From assembly GCA_013396915.1 (NCBI GenBank), contig VWZL01002517.1, positions 552,318 through 616,317 on the forward strand: a stretch of DNA of 64,000 nucleotides. Reading direction: 5' to 3'. Every line of letters starts with the position of its first letter. Positions within the stretch are counted from its first letter, which is position 1. Positions 12,660-24,244 of this stretch are shown piece after piece. The translations under genes and the position numbers were made by a program. This stretch comes from Stercorarius parasiticus (taxonomy: Eukaryota; Chordata; Aves; Charadriiformes; Stercorariidae). The notes beneath the pieces are model-generated. The model worked only from the letters and a program-made list of their open reading frames with translations, made no database searches and was not told where the DNA came from.

Positions 12660-12816
12660 AGATGAAAATAATTAATATCTACATTATACATGGGCTGACA
12701 AAAGCTGAGCTAAATGTAATGAATAGTATAATGATATAAAGAATATAAATAATGCAGTATATAAATTGGTTAAATAATATAAATAAATGATAGGGTAAGC
12801 AGTATAAATAAATGAG
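12660..12816. repeat. AT-rich low-complexity tract
   Basis: About 150 bases of irregular TATAAA/AATAAT-type repeats, with TATAAATAAATGA recurring at about 12.778 and 12.806 kb. Typical degenerate AT-rich simple sequence. Confidence 0.7.
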
Positions 12817-15800
12817 AGCAGTAGGGTATTTCTTTCACGCATTTAGTAGCGACCTCCCTGTATTTGAAATACGCAGGAAGGTTTTCTCAGAGAACGGGCG
12901 TTTTCCTCCCCTCCTGCCCACCCCCTGTGCGGGGTCAGGGCAGTCCCTGCTGCGCAGGTTTTTCCCGTGCCGGCAGAGCCCAGGTGTCTCTCTGGGGGAG
13001 GTCTCTGCTCCTGCCCCATCCCACCAGCACCCCCAGGGGTCCTTCTGCAGGACAGTCCAACGGGTGACGGGAACACCGCTTGGCTCTTCACTGGGACAAG
13101 CCGTGGTGCAAGATGTCCTCTTCAGTCACACATCGCTGCCACTTCAGCCACTTTTGTCCTTTCCTGGCAGTACGTGAATGCATTATTTTGACTTAACAAT
13201 ACCTTTTCCCTCTGTTCTGACGGAGACCTGCCCTCTGATGAGGAATACTGGCGTGGGTTGCCCAGCGGGGCTGTGCCAGCGCTGTCCCCACGGATGGACA
13301 GACCTCGACAGAGGTGACCCTGAGCACCCAGGCCTGGCTTGAGTGGAGGCTGGGCTGGGGACCCTGGACACCCTGTGCCACGTGAGCTCTGCTGTGATTC
13401 CGTGTCTGCCCGCCCGGCGTCCAGCTCCGGGGCCAGGGGCAGTGGAAGCATGGTTGGTCAAGGAGATGTTAGGGCTCCCTGCTCGAGAGGACTTCTCAAG
13501 CCCAGAAAAGGCTGCTGATATCAAAGGAGGAAAGAATAATCCATAAATGCCAGTGGGCACAACTGACCAATGTGATTTTAGGGTGATACACCCCGTTTTC
13601 TGTGTCGTTACAGCACTCGGACCACTACGCCTTCTTCGCAGATACCATTTCAAAAGATGCAGCTCTAAAACCCTAGAGGAATTATTACACATACAACTTC
13701 ATTTGTGTTTAGATGGGTACCATATGTCTTATTGATTTGATAGTGTAGCTGTTTCCAATAAACTGCATTTATTCAGGCAAAAATAGGGAAATAAATGTCA
13801 ATAGCTGTAAGTGGGAGTGCTGGCAGGAAGAAACGGAACTGAAAAGTGTGCGGTTCAAGAACCTGTGCAAATCTGATCTGAAAATGGAGTGTCGTTTTAG
13901 TGCTCCTTTTAACACTGCAACAGCAACAGGCAGCAATTACTTTTGGCATTTTCCTGCATAATTATATACTGGTGATAAAACATTGAAGTAAATATCTTAG
14001 GAGGCTTTCTTTTTGGCAGAGATTGTTAAAGCACCAGGGAGCTTTTTCTGACTTTCCTTGAAGAGGACAAACAAAGGCGGTAATAGACCATGCTTTTTTA
14101 AATAGGAAGTATATTCTTGGGTTGTTTGACCAGTACAAAACGAGGATCCTGTACAGCAATTTTAGTTTCCGTGATGCATAAACGATAATAGTTCTGAAAA
14201 TAGGTCACACATAATAATATGAATACAGAAAAGAAAACCACCATCATCATCAAAAAAATATCATTATCCACACGCTAACAAAGGGAAGGAAGCAAGCGAG
14301 TATCTTAAACACTCTGTATTGAGATTTGCAGCAATTAGCACTTACCATTTTTCATCTCTTCTGGCAAATTCGCTCTCCCTTGCATGGATCTTCATTGCTT
14401 ACATCTGGCGTCTCCTACCCTGATCGCACATGTCCAAAGCTCCATTATTTTCCCCGGAGTTAATCTGGATTTATGATCCTGTATCTGAAAAGTAAATAGA
14501 TGGCAGATCTTCTTTATTATTGAAGATACAGCAGGATCTTTTGAGATGAAAAAAGATGAATAGTCAACACATCTAACATGTAAGCTGTATTTGCACCAGA
14601 AATCTAGCTGGAAAAGCTCTTTCCATTGCAGTCAAATGGCACGAAGGTACAATGCCATTTTTGTGTCTGCAAATTCTGCACATTAACCTCCCAGGCAGAG
14701 GGATTACTACAAATCTCGTTTGACGAAAGAACAAATGAACCAAATAATTCAGAGAATAATTTCAAAAGGATCATTGCGTTCACAAGAAGTGACCCTAGAC
14801 AATATATAAAGCAAGAAGAGGTGGAAGTCATTGATTATAGGATTCACTGTGAATTACCCACACATATACTGTGCTAATGAAAATAACAGCTTTCATCCAA
14901 TTTGAGACTTAAAAAGGGCGGTAGCACTTTTGCAGACCGCTCTTCTTTATCACAAACCACGGAGTTTCACCTAGGACTCTTTTCTGTACAGTTTTGATGT
15001 ACAACATTTTACATGTTATCTGACGCCGAGCACTGGGGATTTGATAGAGTACTGCAAATTTCTCCAGGTATATAATCAACAGGCTTATTTTCAGCGCTAG
15101 CCCTTATTAGATTAATCTGATGGCCTTGTGATGATTCTTTTTCTGCGTGTATTTCTCACACGCGTTTGCTGTTGAATATGTAGTTACTCCAAACAGTGTC
15201 AAAAAGGGAAAGTAAGAGCATAGATCTCCGCTGGCAATTTTTCTAAGCTTTGCTTGAAACAACCAAATACAGCAACACAAATTTACTCAGGTGCTGTACT
15301 CAATAGTGAAATTTCAAGTGTGGCCAACAGCGTGTTTCTCCATCACATTCTTGCTGTTTCAAAAGTGGCAGCAACTGGAAAGCAAGCTGTGTTGTTTTGG
15401 TGTGCCTGAAATAGTTCATTCTCTTGCCTGGCGTGAAAAAAACCATACAAAACAAACTCAGGAAAGCATCCCTGTCCCTGTCCCCGTCCCTCTGTCCCCC
15501 CGCAGTGCCCTGCCTGCAGGGAGACCTGACAGCCAGAGCAAAGCTCTGCAGTGCGACCAGCAGCATGGCCAGCCTGCAGCTGGCTTGGCTCGTTCCCTGT
15601 TATAAACGAAATGCAATTGCTATCTTATTATTTCTTTCTGTATAAATGCGCAAGTATCCTTCATGGTAAGGAACACAGACTTTTTTTTTTTTTTCCTTAA
15701 AGTCCCGTAAGAGTATTACTGCGTTATAATAAAATCATGATGAACACTGATGTTCTTAGACCCCATAGTTCCCAGGCACATGCTTCTGTGTTCATTTGTG

Positions 15801-17649
15801 TCAAAAAATAAAATAAAAAAGCCAAGCCAAATGTAACCCCCAGCCCCAAACCCCAGAACGCCAAGCTCCATAGACGGCAATTTAAAATGATAACGGTTCT
15901 CCACCTAGACAGACACATTTGCTAATTCAGACCAACAAACTGTTCTTTTCTGGTTTGTTTAGATGCTATAATTGTAGAAGTCACTGGCAAATTAAGCTTA
16001 AAGTGCAGAGGTGTGGGGAAAAGTCTTTATATTGGAGAAATACTATGATAAGTGATCTACTTGAAGCGCAGTCTGGGTTTTTTTATTAGAGTATTTACCA
16101 TTAACTTTATCCCAAGTGGCCAATTACTGTCCTTTTTATGTCCTTTTATTGTGAGATCCAGAGAACACTCTGCAAACAAACCCCTTCTGATATTCCTCAG
16201 CAATTATTCCTGTGATTGTATGTCTGCCTTTTCCTTGTGCCTGCGAAGTCTGCTGAGCCTCGGGGAGGCAGCGCTGGTGCTCCCGGGAGCATCCCCAGCC
16301 CCGTTCCCTGTCCCCCCCAGCAGCACCAGTGCCTCACCGACGTGCCCCGGCGGTAGCGGTGGGGCTGCCGGTCTCCTGGGCACCCCTGGGGAGCAGCTCC
16401 GCCCAGCACTGACCCTCTGAAGCGGGCACAAGCCCATCCTTACCACCAGATAAGCCCAGCTGGAATCTGCCCCGGCTGGAACGCTGGAGCCCAGCCCAGG
16501 GTGGGTGAGGCTCTGCCTCCCTACCTCCAGCTGAGCCAGGATTGGGGCTATAGAAGTTTTTTTCAGGCGTTCTCTTTCCCCTAATGTTGTCACCTAAGGG
16601 TGGGACAGCTTGTGGCACATCCTCCCTCTCCAGCCCAGTTGCCATCAGCTCAGTGGTGGGTGTTACTGGAGCAGTAAGGGCTAAACCAAAGTACTTGCTA
16701 TTAGTGGCAACGCACTGTGGGGAGAGGAAAAGCTGTAAGTTTTTAAAACTTGCCTGACATACAGAGTAAATTTTTTTTTAAAAAATACTTAGTGCTAGCT
16801 TGACCTTCCTACTTGGCCAAACTGCTGCTTTAATCTCTATGTAAGTTGCTATTTCTGCGTGCGTCTGGATGAGCAGTGTTCTGCAACAGCCCGAGTGCCT
16901 TCAGCTGAGAAGGGCCCACCGTGTCCTCAGGCAGGTGTTGGACTGTGCAGGGAGCCGGGACGTCGAATGGTAGAGGGAAGGAAATAAAAACTAAGCGTGG
17001 TCTCAGCGAAGATATTCATCTTCAAGGCACCATGTGTTTGTACTTGGTAAATAGATATTATGTGTTGGTAGTCATTGCATTACAAACCCCTTGCAGCAGC
17101 TTCATTATTGCTTTTTATTTTACTGATTGCACATTAACTGTCTCCGTTCAGCCACCTGGATGTCTGGGCGCTCGCTCATTCTGCCTGCGAGAACGGGGGT
17201 GTGGGTTAAAGAGGGAAGGGTGCCAAGCTCCTCGGAGTAGGTTCTTGACCATGACAGACGTGTTCAATAAAGCGACGCAGCCTGTTGAAATGACCTCTTT
17301 ACCCTGATCCATCTGATAATACAGTTAAACCACATTGCACCTTCATTCAGGAAATCATTTTATGGGAATGTGCTGATGTTTCGCCCTTCCACAGCAAGCA
17401 AGTACGTGTCTTGTGCTCGAGATGCTCTCGCAGCTGGTGCAGCTAGCTGGGGCATCCATCACTGATGATGATGATCACTAGTATCAGAGGGATATCTCAT
17501 TTTCAGCAGTCCGGCTTGTACAATCCCCAAAGGCTGCACAAGAAATGAGCCACACAGGGCTGTGAGATACGTGTGTTAGAGAACATTTATCTGAAACTTG
17601 TGTTCATGTTAAAAGCTAAACTGCAAAATATGGGAGAGCAGCAGGAGAA
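12817..17649. other. Unique DNA, no gene recognised
   Basis: GC-richer DNA at 12.88-13.52 kb and 16.23-16.52 kb carries overlapping open frames on both strands that match nothing I know. The rest is AT-rich. A T14 run lies at 15681-15694. The 83-codon plus frame at 14626-14877 reads with a mixed, protein-like composition and a CxxCxCxxC-like start, but begins at TTG and lacks supporting context. I do not call it a gene. Confidence 0.4.
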
Positions 17650-18390
17650 CACTTGGGTCACACCAACCCCATGGACGCTCCAGGCTGGGGCAGAGTGTCT
17701 GGAGAGCTGCCCGGGGGGAAAAGGACCTGGGGGCGTTGGTCAACAGTGGCTGAGTATGAGCCAGCAGTGTGCCCAGGTGGCCAAGGAGGCCACCAGCATC
17801 CTGGCCTGTACCAGCAATAGTGTGGCCAGCAGGACTGGGGCAGTGACCGTCCCCCTGTACTGGGCACTGGCGAGGCCCCACCTCGAGGGCTGTGTCCAGT
17901 TTTGGGCCCTTCACGCCAGGAAAGACACTGAGGGGCTGGAGCGTGTCCAGAGCAGGGCAACGGAGCTGGTGAGGGGTCTGGAGCACAAGCCTTGTGAGGA
18001 GCGGCTGAGGGAGCTGGGGGTGTTCAGCCTGGAGAAAAGGAGGCTGAGGGGAGACCTTCTCGCTCCCTACAGCTCCCTGAAAGGAGGGGGTAGCCAGGGG
18101 GGGTCGGGCTCTTCTCCCAAGGAACAGGCCATGGGACAAGACGAAACGGCCTCAAGTTGCACCAGGGGAGGTTTAGGATGGATATTAGGAGAAATTTCTT
18201 CCCGGAAAGGGTTGTGAAGCATTGGAAGAGGCTGCCCAGGGCAGTGGTGGAGTCGCCATCCCTGGAGGGGTTTAAAAGCCGGGCAGACGTGGTGCTGAGG
18301 GACACGGGGTAGTGGGGGTTCGGGCAGCATCAGGTGAACAGACTCAATGATCTTAAAAGTCCCTCCCAATCTAAACGATTCTACAATTCT
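17650..18390 (+). mobile_element. CR1 LINE, 5'-truncated, ORF2 C-terminus plus 3' UTR
   Basis: This is the 3' part of a chicken-repeat-1 non-LTR retrotransposon. The upstream frame (stop at 18215-18217) reads through the conserved CR1 post-RT segment: residues like [12 protein letters not shown], then [19 protein letters not shown], then [18 protein letters not shown] and [19 protein letters not shown]. The final coding block ([18 protein letters not shown], then [17 protein letters not shown]) lies in a different frame and ends at TAG 18310-18312, so the copy carries a frameshift and is dead. The 3' UTR ends in a degenerate octamer tail at 18381-18390. The endonuclease and RT core are absent, as is usual for 5'-truncated CR1s. 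The last 85 bases are more diverged than the body. Confidence 0.95.
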
Positions 18391-20160
18391 AACACCTTAC
18401 TCTTGCGGCTTAAATAAGAACCAGCGTCAATGAGCATGTTCAAGAGCTGGTTTGGCAAATCCACTATGACCTCATTCTAGCCTGTACTCATATATGATAT
18501 TTTTTGTTCCCAAACTTCGGCCTTGGTGGCAATGTGTTGTCCATAAATACTATGTAAAGACAAATGCATATAGGTAAAGACAAATATAAAGGGCTGCAGC
18601 TGTTTGTTAGTCTGCTTTGGCTTTTGATACGCAGTGTTTATCAACTGCTATTCTTATCTTTTTATTTATATTATCGTAGCAAAAAAGGTTTTTTTTATAA
18701 ATCAGGACTCCAACACAGATAAAAAAAGACAGTGCCCAGTGCAAAAAAAACCAACAAAACCCACAAAAAATCTCAACCTTGCATATCACCATAGTTACCT
18801 GGCAAAAAACCCATCATGTGCTCAGTAAGAGTCAGTTACTGATGAGGAGGCGACAATATATTAAGAGATACCTTTTTTTTTTAATATGCACTTATGAACT
18901 ATTCATGTGCAAACCAAAAAATATGAAGAATGATAAAATACATACATGAAAGCATTTTCTGTTACGAAGTATTCAGCTTTTAAGAAGTACACCTGTAATT
19001 TCATGTGCTCACAGATTGCAGGAGGCCTATTACTTAAACAGCAAATGGAATTTAAAAATGTACCAGAAAAAGATGTGTCCTTTGCAGTCTAATGTTTTAA
19101 AATGATTGGTTATTAAACCGCATTTTAAATTAGTTAGCTTATTTTATTGTTGTCTTTAATAACTCTTGAAGATGGACCAGGAGAAGTACCCCAGGTCCTC
19201 GTGCCTGCACCCTCCAGGGTGGCCATGCCAAAGTGCAGGGGAAGGAGGTCCCCCACGGCTGACAAACCCCTGCAAGTTGTCGAATTCATTAGCACAGCTC
19301 ATCTTCGTCATGTTTCTGTGAAAGAGAAGGTAAGCAACAGGTGTAACAACTATATCATCAAGCCTTCGGTAGGTGCTTAAGTTTGTAGGCAGAAGCCAGC
19401 AGCTGCTGGCCCCGGGGCAACGCGGGGTGAGGGTGGCAGGTGGCCAGCCGTGCCGGTCCCCGGGGTGTGTGGATGTTGCCTGCTCCTGTGCCCGTAGGTG
19501 GGGAGACATTGCTGCCTCTGCCGACCCTTCCTTGGGGTTTCTCCTGTGGTACATCCACCTCCCCGTTTCGGCCCTCCTCGGCGGTCCCAGCCCCTCAGCA
19601 TCTGTCCAGCTATAACAAACTTTTGGGTCGAATCAAGTAGGGAACTTTTGGAGAATACACTCAAGAACAAAAAGGAAAGAAATGTCTATTTAGGAAGGGG
19701 ACCCCAACGGAAGGCTCTAAAAGCTTTTCAGTTAGTTTTTTTTTCTCTTTGTTTGTCTGTTACCAGCATATTCTTCAAAGCAGCTGTCGCTCCTGACCAC
19801 AGGCTAGTGGGCAGTTCTGCCTTCATCCCGCAGGGATGGAGACGGCTCCTGGATAACCAGGCGTGCAGAGAAGTACGCACAAGTCTGTTCACACAACTGA
19901 TCTGGGCAGAGCTTCTCCTTCTCTGATCACGTACCCCCCCCACAACCCACTGGTTTACTTCAGCTAACTGTCCAACCATGTACTTTAGGAACTTTTAGCA
20001 AAAGAAAACTATTAATGCCTCTTTCCTTCAGCTCACGGCAGCTGCAAGCACCACGCTTATTTTGTCTTTATTTTTTCATCTTAGGGCTAAGGGAAACTGC
20101 TGATTTGTCTCCATTACAAATAAATCCAAAGTAACTCCACATAATAATGCTAAAATCCTG
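18391..20160. other. AT-rich then GC-richer unique DNA, no gene recognised
   Basis: 18.4-19.15 kb is AT-rich with A-rich runs (for example near 18.72-18.77 kb). Near 19329 a GTAAGC donor-like site ends a 61-codon open stretch, but no good acceptor precedes it. The 19.38-19.62 kb stretch is GC-rich with shadow open frames. No repeat family recognised. Confidence 0.35.
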
Positions 20161-23100
20161 GCTATATTTCTTTTGGGGGGGGTGGTTGTGGGGAGAGGCA
20201 ACAATTAGGGGAGAAATTGGAGTGGAGAGACCCTGGCGGCTGCACCAGCGAGGAGGAGCCCCTGAAGGCGGCGCTCCCCACCTCTGCAGGAGCGCAGACC
20301 TGGGGTCTCTGCTGGCATCGCTGCTGGTCCGGGTGGCCACGGGAGGCCCTGAATCCCCGTGGTCCTGCTTCAGCCCCTGGGGCAGGGGCAGGGCGCTGGT
20401 GCTGCTGTGCCCCGGAGCTGTGGCAGAGCTGATGGCCAGGGGACATCTCCTCGGTGCCCCGCCATGCCCGGCACCTGGGCCTGGCTGTTCCATCAGGTCC
20501 CTGCTGCGAGGTCCTGTCTCCTCAGCCTAGACCCAGCATCCAAAAATCGGCTCGGGCTTGCAATGCGCAGGCAGCTCCAACATCGCAACGCGCCTCTCGT
20601 ATAGACAATTTCACATCAATTGGTTTGAAGTTCAGTTTCAGCTTTGAAGTGTAGCCATACAACAAAGCTGTGTTCCCATTTGTTGGGGCATTATCTCGGT
20701 TTCACAAAAACGTAAACAGCAGCAAGTCAACAAATCTCTAACCAAACTGAATTCTCCTGAGCCCAGCCTGAAACCTTGGTGCTGGAGCAGATGGTTTTCT
20801 GAAGTGTCTAACACACAAGGAAAGGTTTTTAAAGATGAGCAAAGCCAGAAGTTCACTTCAATGTAAATCATTCTAGGGGATGTAACTTGTGTCCCCTTGC
20901 GAGGGTGTTTTCTGGGACCGCAGGCCAGCGGAGGGGGCGTTCGGGGAGAAGGTGGGGAGAGAAGGGATTTGCAAGGCAAAACGTCCCTGGGGGCTCCTGG
21001 GCGAGCACCTGAAATTACCACCATTCCCGGATCCCTGGCTGAGAAATCCTGTATAACCTAATTGTAAAGAGGATTCTGCTTGTTCTCTTCTTCCTTATAG
21101 AAATAAATACCAAATTGGTCCTGCTGGAGAGCTTGTGCAGGCGAAAAAGAAAGCGTTCTCAATTGAAGTGTTTTCAGAACGATTCCCCCCGAGCGCAGTG
21201 AGTCAGCGTGGAACCGTGGCCGTCTCGGCCCCACAGTGCTCCCGAGGACTCCTACCAGGAACTCTCCTTCTGGAGATCAGATTGATTTTCCCGGCAAAAG
21301 ATGTCCCATCTGCCACATCAAATTTTGCTAACGGTGCTATTATGACTGTGGGCATCACTCGACATGCCCCGAATCCTGTTGTGAACTTTTTCTGGTTGAT
21401 CTCTGGGCAGGAAAGGATGTGCTGCCCCTTTGGTCCCCGCGCACCCCGACACCGCGCTCCCGGGGCTGTGCCGGCTGCGGCTCTGCAAAACCGCTTCTTC
21501 TTCCTGCACACACGTCTAAAACCTGGGAGAAAGGGTAAATGCCCGTCGCTGATACGCTTTTTATTCCAGGCACTCGATGTCTGACTTTTTAATCTCACAG
21601 TTTTTCTTCTTGCGTCTTGCCCTAATAAAGAAATCCCAGCTCTAACGTACCCATGCTGCGGGTGGGGAAAGGAGGGGGAGGAACGTTTTGACCGTTTTCT
21701 TTTTTTTTTTTAAAAAATTAGTGTGTCTGTGCCCTGGAAAAAGCAACACTTTCCTGCAGCATTCCTCACGCAATCATGGAACTGTGCAGCCTGGCTCGAC
21801 ATCTTACAGTGGAAAATACGAGTGCAAATAATCCGCCAGAAGAACCGGAGGTGCCCGGGGACGGGGGGGCGAAGCTGCACCTGCCTCCCCTCCTTCGCCC
21901 CTGTCTGTGCGTGCCCTGTGGGGTGCTGCCCCTGAGACCGTGGCTGTCTACGGCTCAGAAATAAGGTACAGGAGGGCAGGGAGGGGATGCCCCAGCTGTG
22001 CTCGCATCACCCCTGGTCCCCTCCATGCTGTGGGGCAGCCCAGCCCCACCAGCATCCCCAGGGGCTCCCACAGCCTTGGGCATAAGGGCCAGAAATACTG
22101 CAGAAATCAGCAAATAGTTGACAGGTCCATTTCTTTGCTGAACTGGGGGTTTGTGTGTGTCTATGGGGGGATCGAAGAATGATGCTGTGCTTGCCCGTGG
22201 CTGGTGTGCATCACCTCTCCTCTCCTGGGAGAGGCCCAGAGGGAAAAGCTATTTGGGGAGGGGAGAGCATCCCCTGGCAGACCCCCGGGGCTCAGCTGCT
22301 GCTGTGCTAACCTGGAAGCACGCAGCTGGGCTCAGGCAGGACCGGGTGAGGAGCACCATGGTCCTCGGGGAGCGTCGGGAGGGTGCAGCCAGCCTGGGAA
22401 GCAGCACCGGGTCCGGCTCCCGCGGGAGCATCCCTGGTCCCCACGTCCCCGCTGGGCTGGGCTCCCGCAGGAGCTGGGGCTGCCCTGGGAGATGCTCCCC
22501 GAGGAGCACTGCCTGGCACCAGTCACGCTTCCAGCTCTAAACCTCTTCGCTTTTATGTTTAATTACCGATGCCTGAGTACGTATTATACCTCAGCTCACT
22601 GCAAAAGGTAAGTATCAATGGGAGGCCATTTTTACTTATTGGAATTAGAAAATAAAAGCCATCTGAAATGTCTAAATATTGACTCTGATTTCTGCCTGTG
22701 ACACTAGGAGGCCTTTTCTCCCACCTCCAAGCAGAAGACTGTGGTTTAGGATGCATATACAGCACAACTCTGGTAATTAAAAATGGCTTTCCTGCTAGAG
22801 CTCTTGTAACTGAGAAATACTTAAAAGCATCTAAAAATCAGACTGAAGCTGTTCCATTATTTTCCGTCTCATGTTGGTGCTGAAAATCTGGCAAGCCATT
22901 AAAGGGAACAGGATGTTGTAGCAAAGCCAATACCTATTGCTAGTTGAATCTATTGAAAAATAAAGCGTACATTAAATAGTTTAAACGTTATTCTAGAAAA
23001 AAAATATCTCTTTTTTGATAGTGTGAAAAAAACGTTCATGGCTCAAATGTAGACTTTAATCTTTTCCCCTGTTTGACTTAATCAACGTTATAAAAGCTGT

Positions 23101-24206
23101 TGGTGGCATAAATGCCCCATACAATGAAAGAGGAGAACGCAAATCTACTGATCAATACTTTTACTGGAACAAAAATCTTTAAGGCTTACAATCAGTTTAA
23201 AGAGTTAAATATGATCCTTTAATTTGATAAAGAGACTTTCCCCCTGCCTTCGTGCAGGTTCCTTGTGTTCCGGTAAAGATTAATCAGCTCGAGGCACCTT
23301 CACTGTCAGTAACGCTTCCCAAAAAGGCACCACCTGGAGTGGGGTGAGCTGCTTTTCAAAGCCACGTCATCTCAGCTAACTTCTCCAACGAAAGTATGAA
23401 GGTCTCTGTGCTCTTCCCCTGTCTTTCAGGACAGTAGGAACATCTTTCCCGGTCTTATCCAAACATCAGTAGGACCTTTCAAATAAATTTATAATGGGTG
23501 AAAAGTCTAGAAGCTAAGTGATGGGAAACCTCTGTTCATGATTTATTCATTATTTAGAACAAACATCCTGAGGACTGTTTATAGGTTTCATTAAATATTT
23601 GTGCCTCATCTAGATGTGAACGGTTGCACAGCGTATTCATTGAAGGAATGGGGATGGAGGGCAGAGGCACGCGGATAATTTTGCAGATGAGTTTCTCTGA
23701 GTGCTGTGTGCTGCTGTGTCCAATATTTCCCCCTAACTTCCTTATATCATCTACATGGGTGATTCTGGATCGCTTCCACCCGTTCCACCTTCCCCCTTTT
23801 TACTCTCAATGCTCTTTGCACTCTCCAAAAGTATACACAATTTCATGCTTAACAACTCCTGCTAGCAGTGATTTATAATAGGATGTGCATATTTATGAGG
23901 TGCTCTCAGGGCACTGCCTGAGAAAGCGTTTTGCTTTTTTTTCCAGCTGTGAACTCTTGTCCACCCTCCCGTAGGCTGGAGTTTGACCATCCTCTGCCAG
24001 GACCCGTGAACACAGCGTGGCAATGGTGGCTCGCTGGCTGGAAGCTCGCTGCTGGAGCCCGGCTCAGCGTGCATGGCGGCTGCCTCCTTCCAGCGGGACG
24101 TGAGGTGAAAGTCCTGATGCCTCCCATCTTCAGCGATGGCCTGCCCTGGCAGAGCGTCGGGTGGACTTTGAGCAGCAGGGACCCTGTCCTCAGTGCATGT
24201 GTTTTG
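20161..24206. other. Unique DNA with GC-rich patches, no gene recognised
   Basis: G-runs at 20.17-20.22 kb could form a G-quadruplex. GC-rich patches at 20.22-20.55 and 22.2-22.5 kb produce overlapping open frames on both strands. A T/A run lies near 21.70-21.72 kb. At 21299-21410 one plus frame is Cys/His-rich, with a zinc-finger-like spacing, but is interrupted by a stop at 21323-21325. At 22609 a strong GTAAGTAT donor follows CACTGCAAAAG. The 22.56-23.6 kb part is AT-rich and unique. Confidence 0.35.
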
Positions 24207-24211
24207 TTCTG

Positions 24212-24244
24212 TTTGTAATCTATTTGTAGTCTATTTGTAATCTA
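24212..24244. repeat. Short tandem repeat, 11-bp unit, three copies
   Basis: TTTGTAATCTA (24212-24222), TTTGTAGTCTA (24223-24233) and TTTGTAATCTA (24234-24244) are head to tail, with one mismatch in the middle copy. A nearby CAATAGACT (about 24.265 kb) is roughly complementary to the unit and could pair with it. Confidence 0.85.

Noticed and set aside
14626..14877. 83-codon frame with a CxxCxCxxC-like start
   Set aside because: Starts at TTG, no splice or promoter context, and no recognised family.
17573..18217. 214-codon frame as a host gene
   Set aside because: From about 17650 on it is the CR1 ORF2 C-terminal region, truncated and frameshifted.
21299..21412. Cys/His-rich plus frame resembling a zinc finger (CPICHIKFC, then RCYYDCGHH)
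   Set aside because: Interrupted by an in-frame stop (21323-21325). No upstream or downstream similarity to a zinc-finger protein, so the spacing is probably chance.
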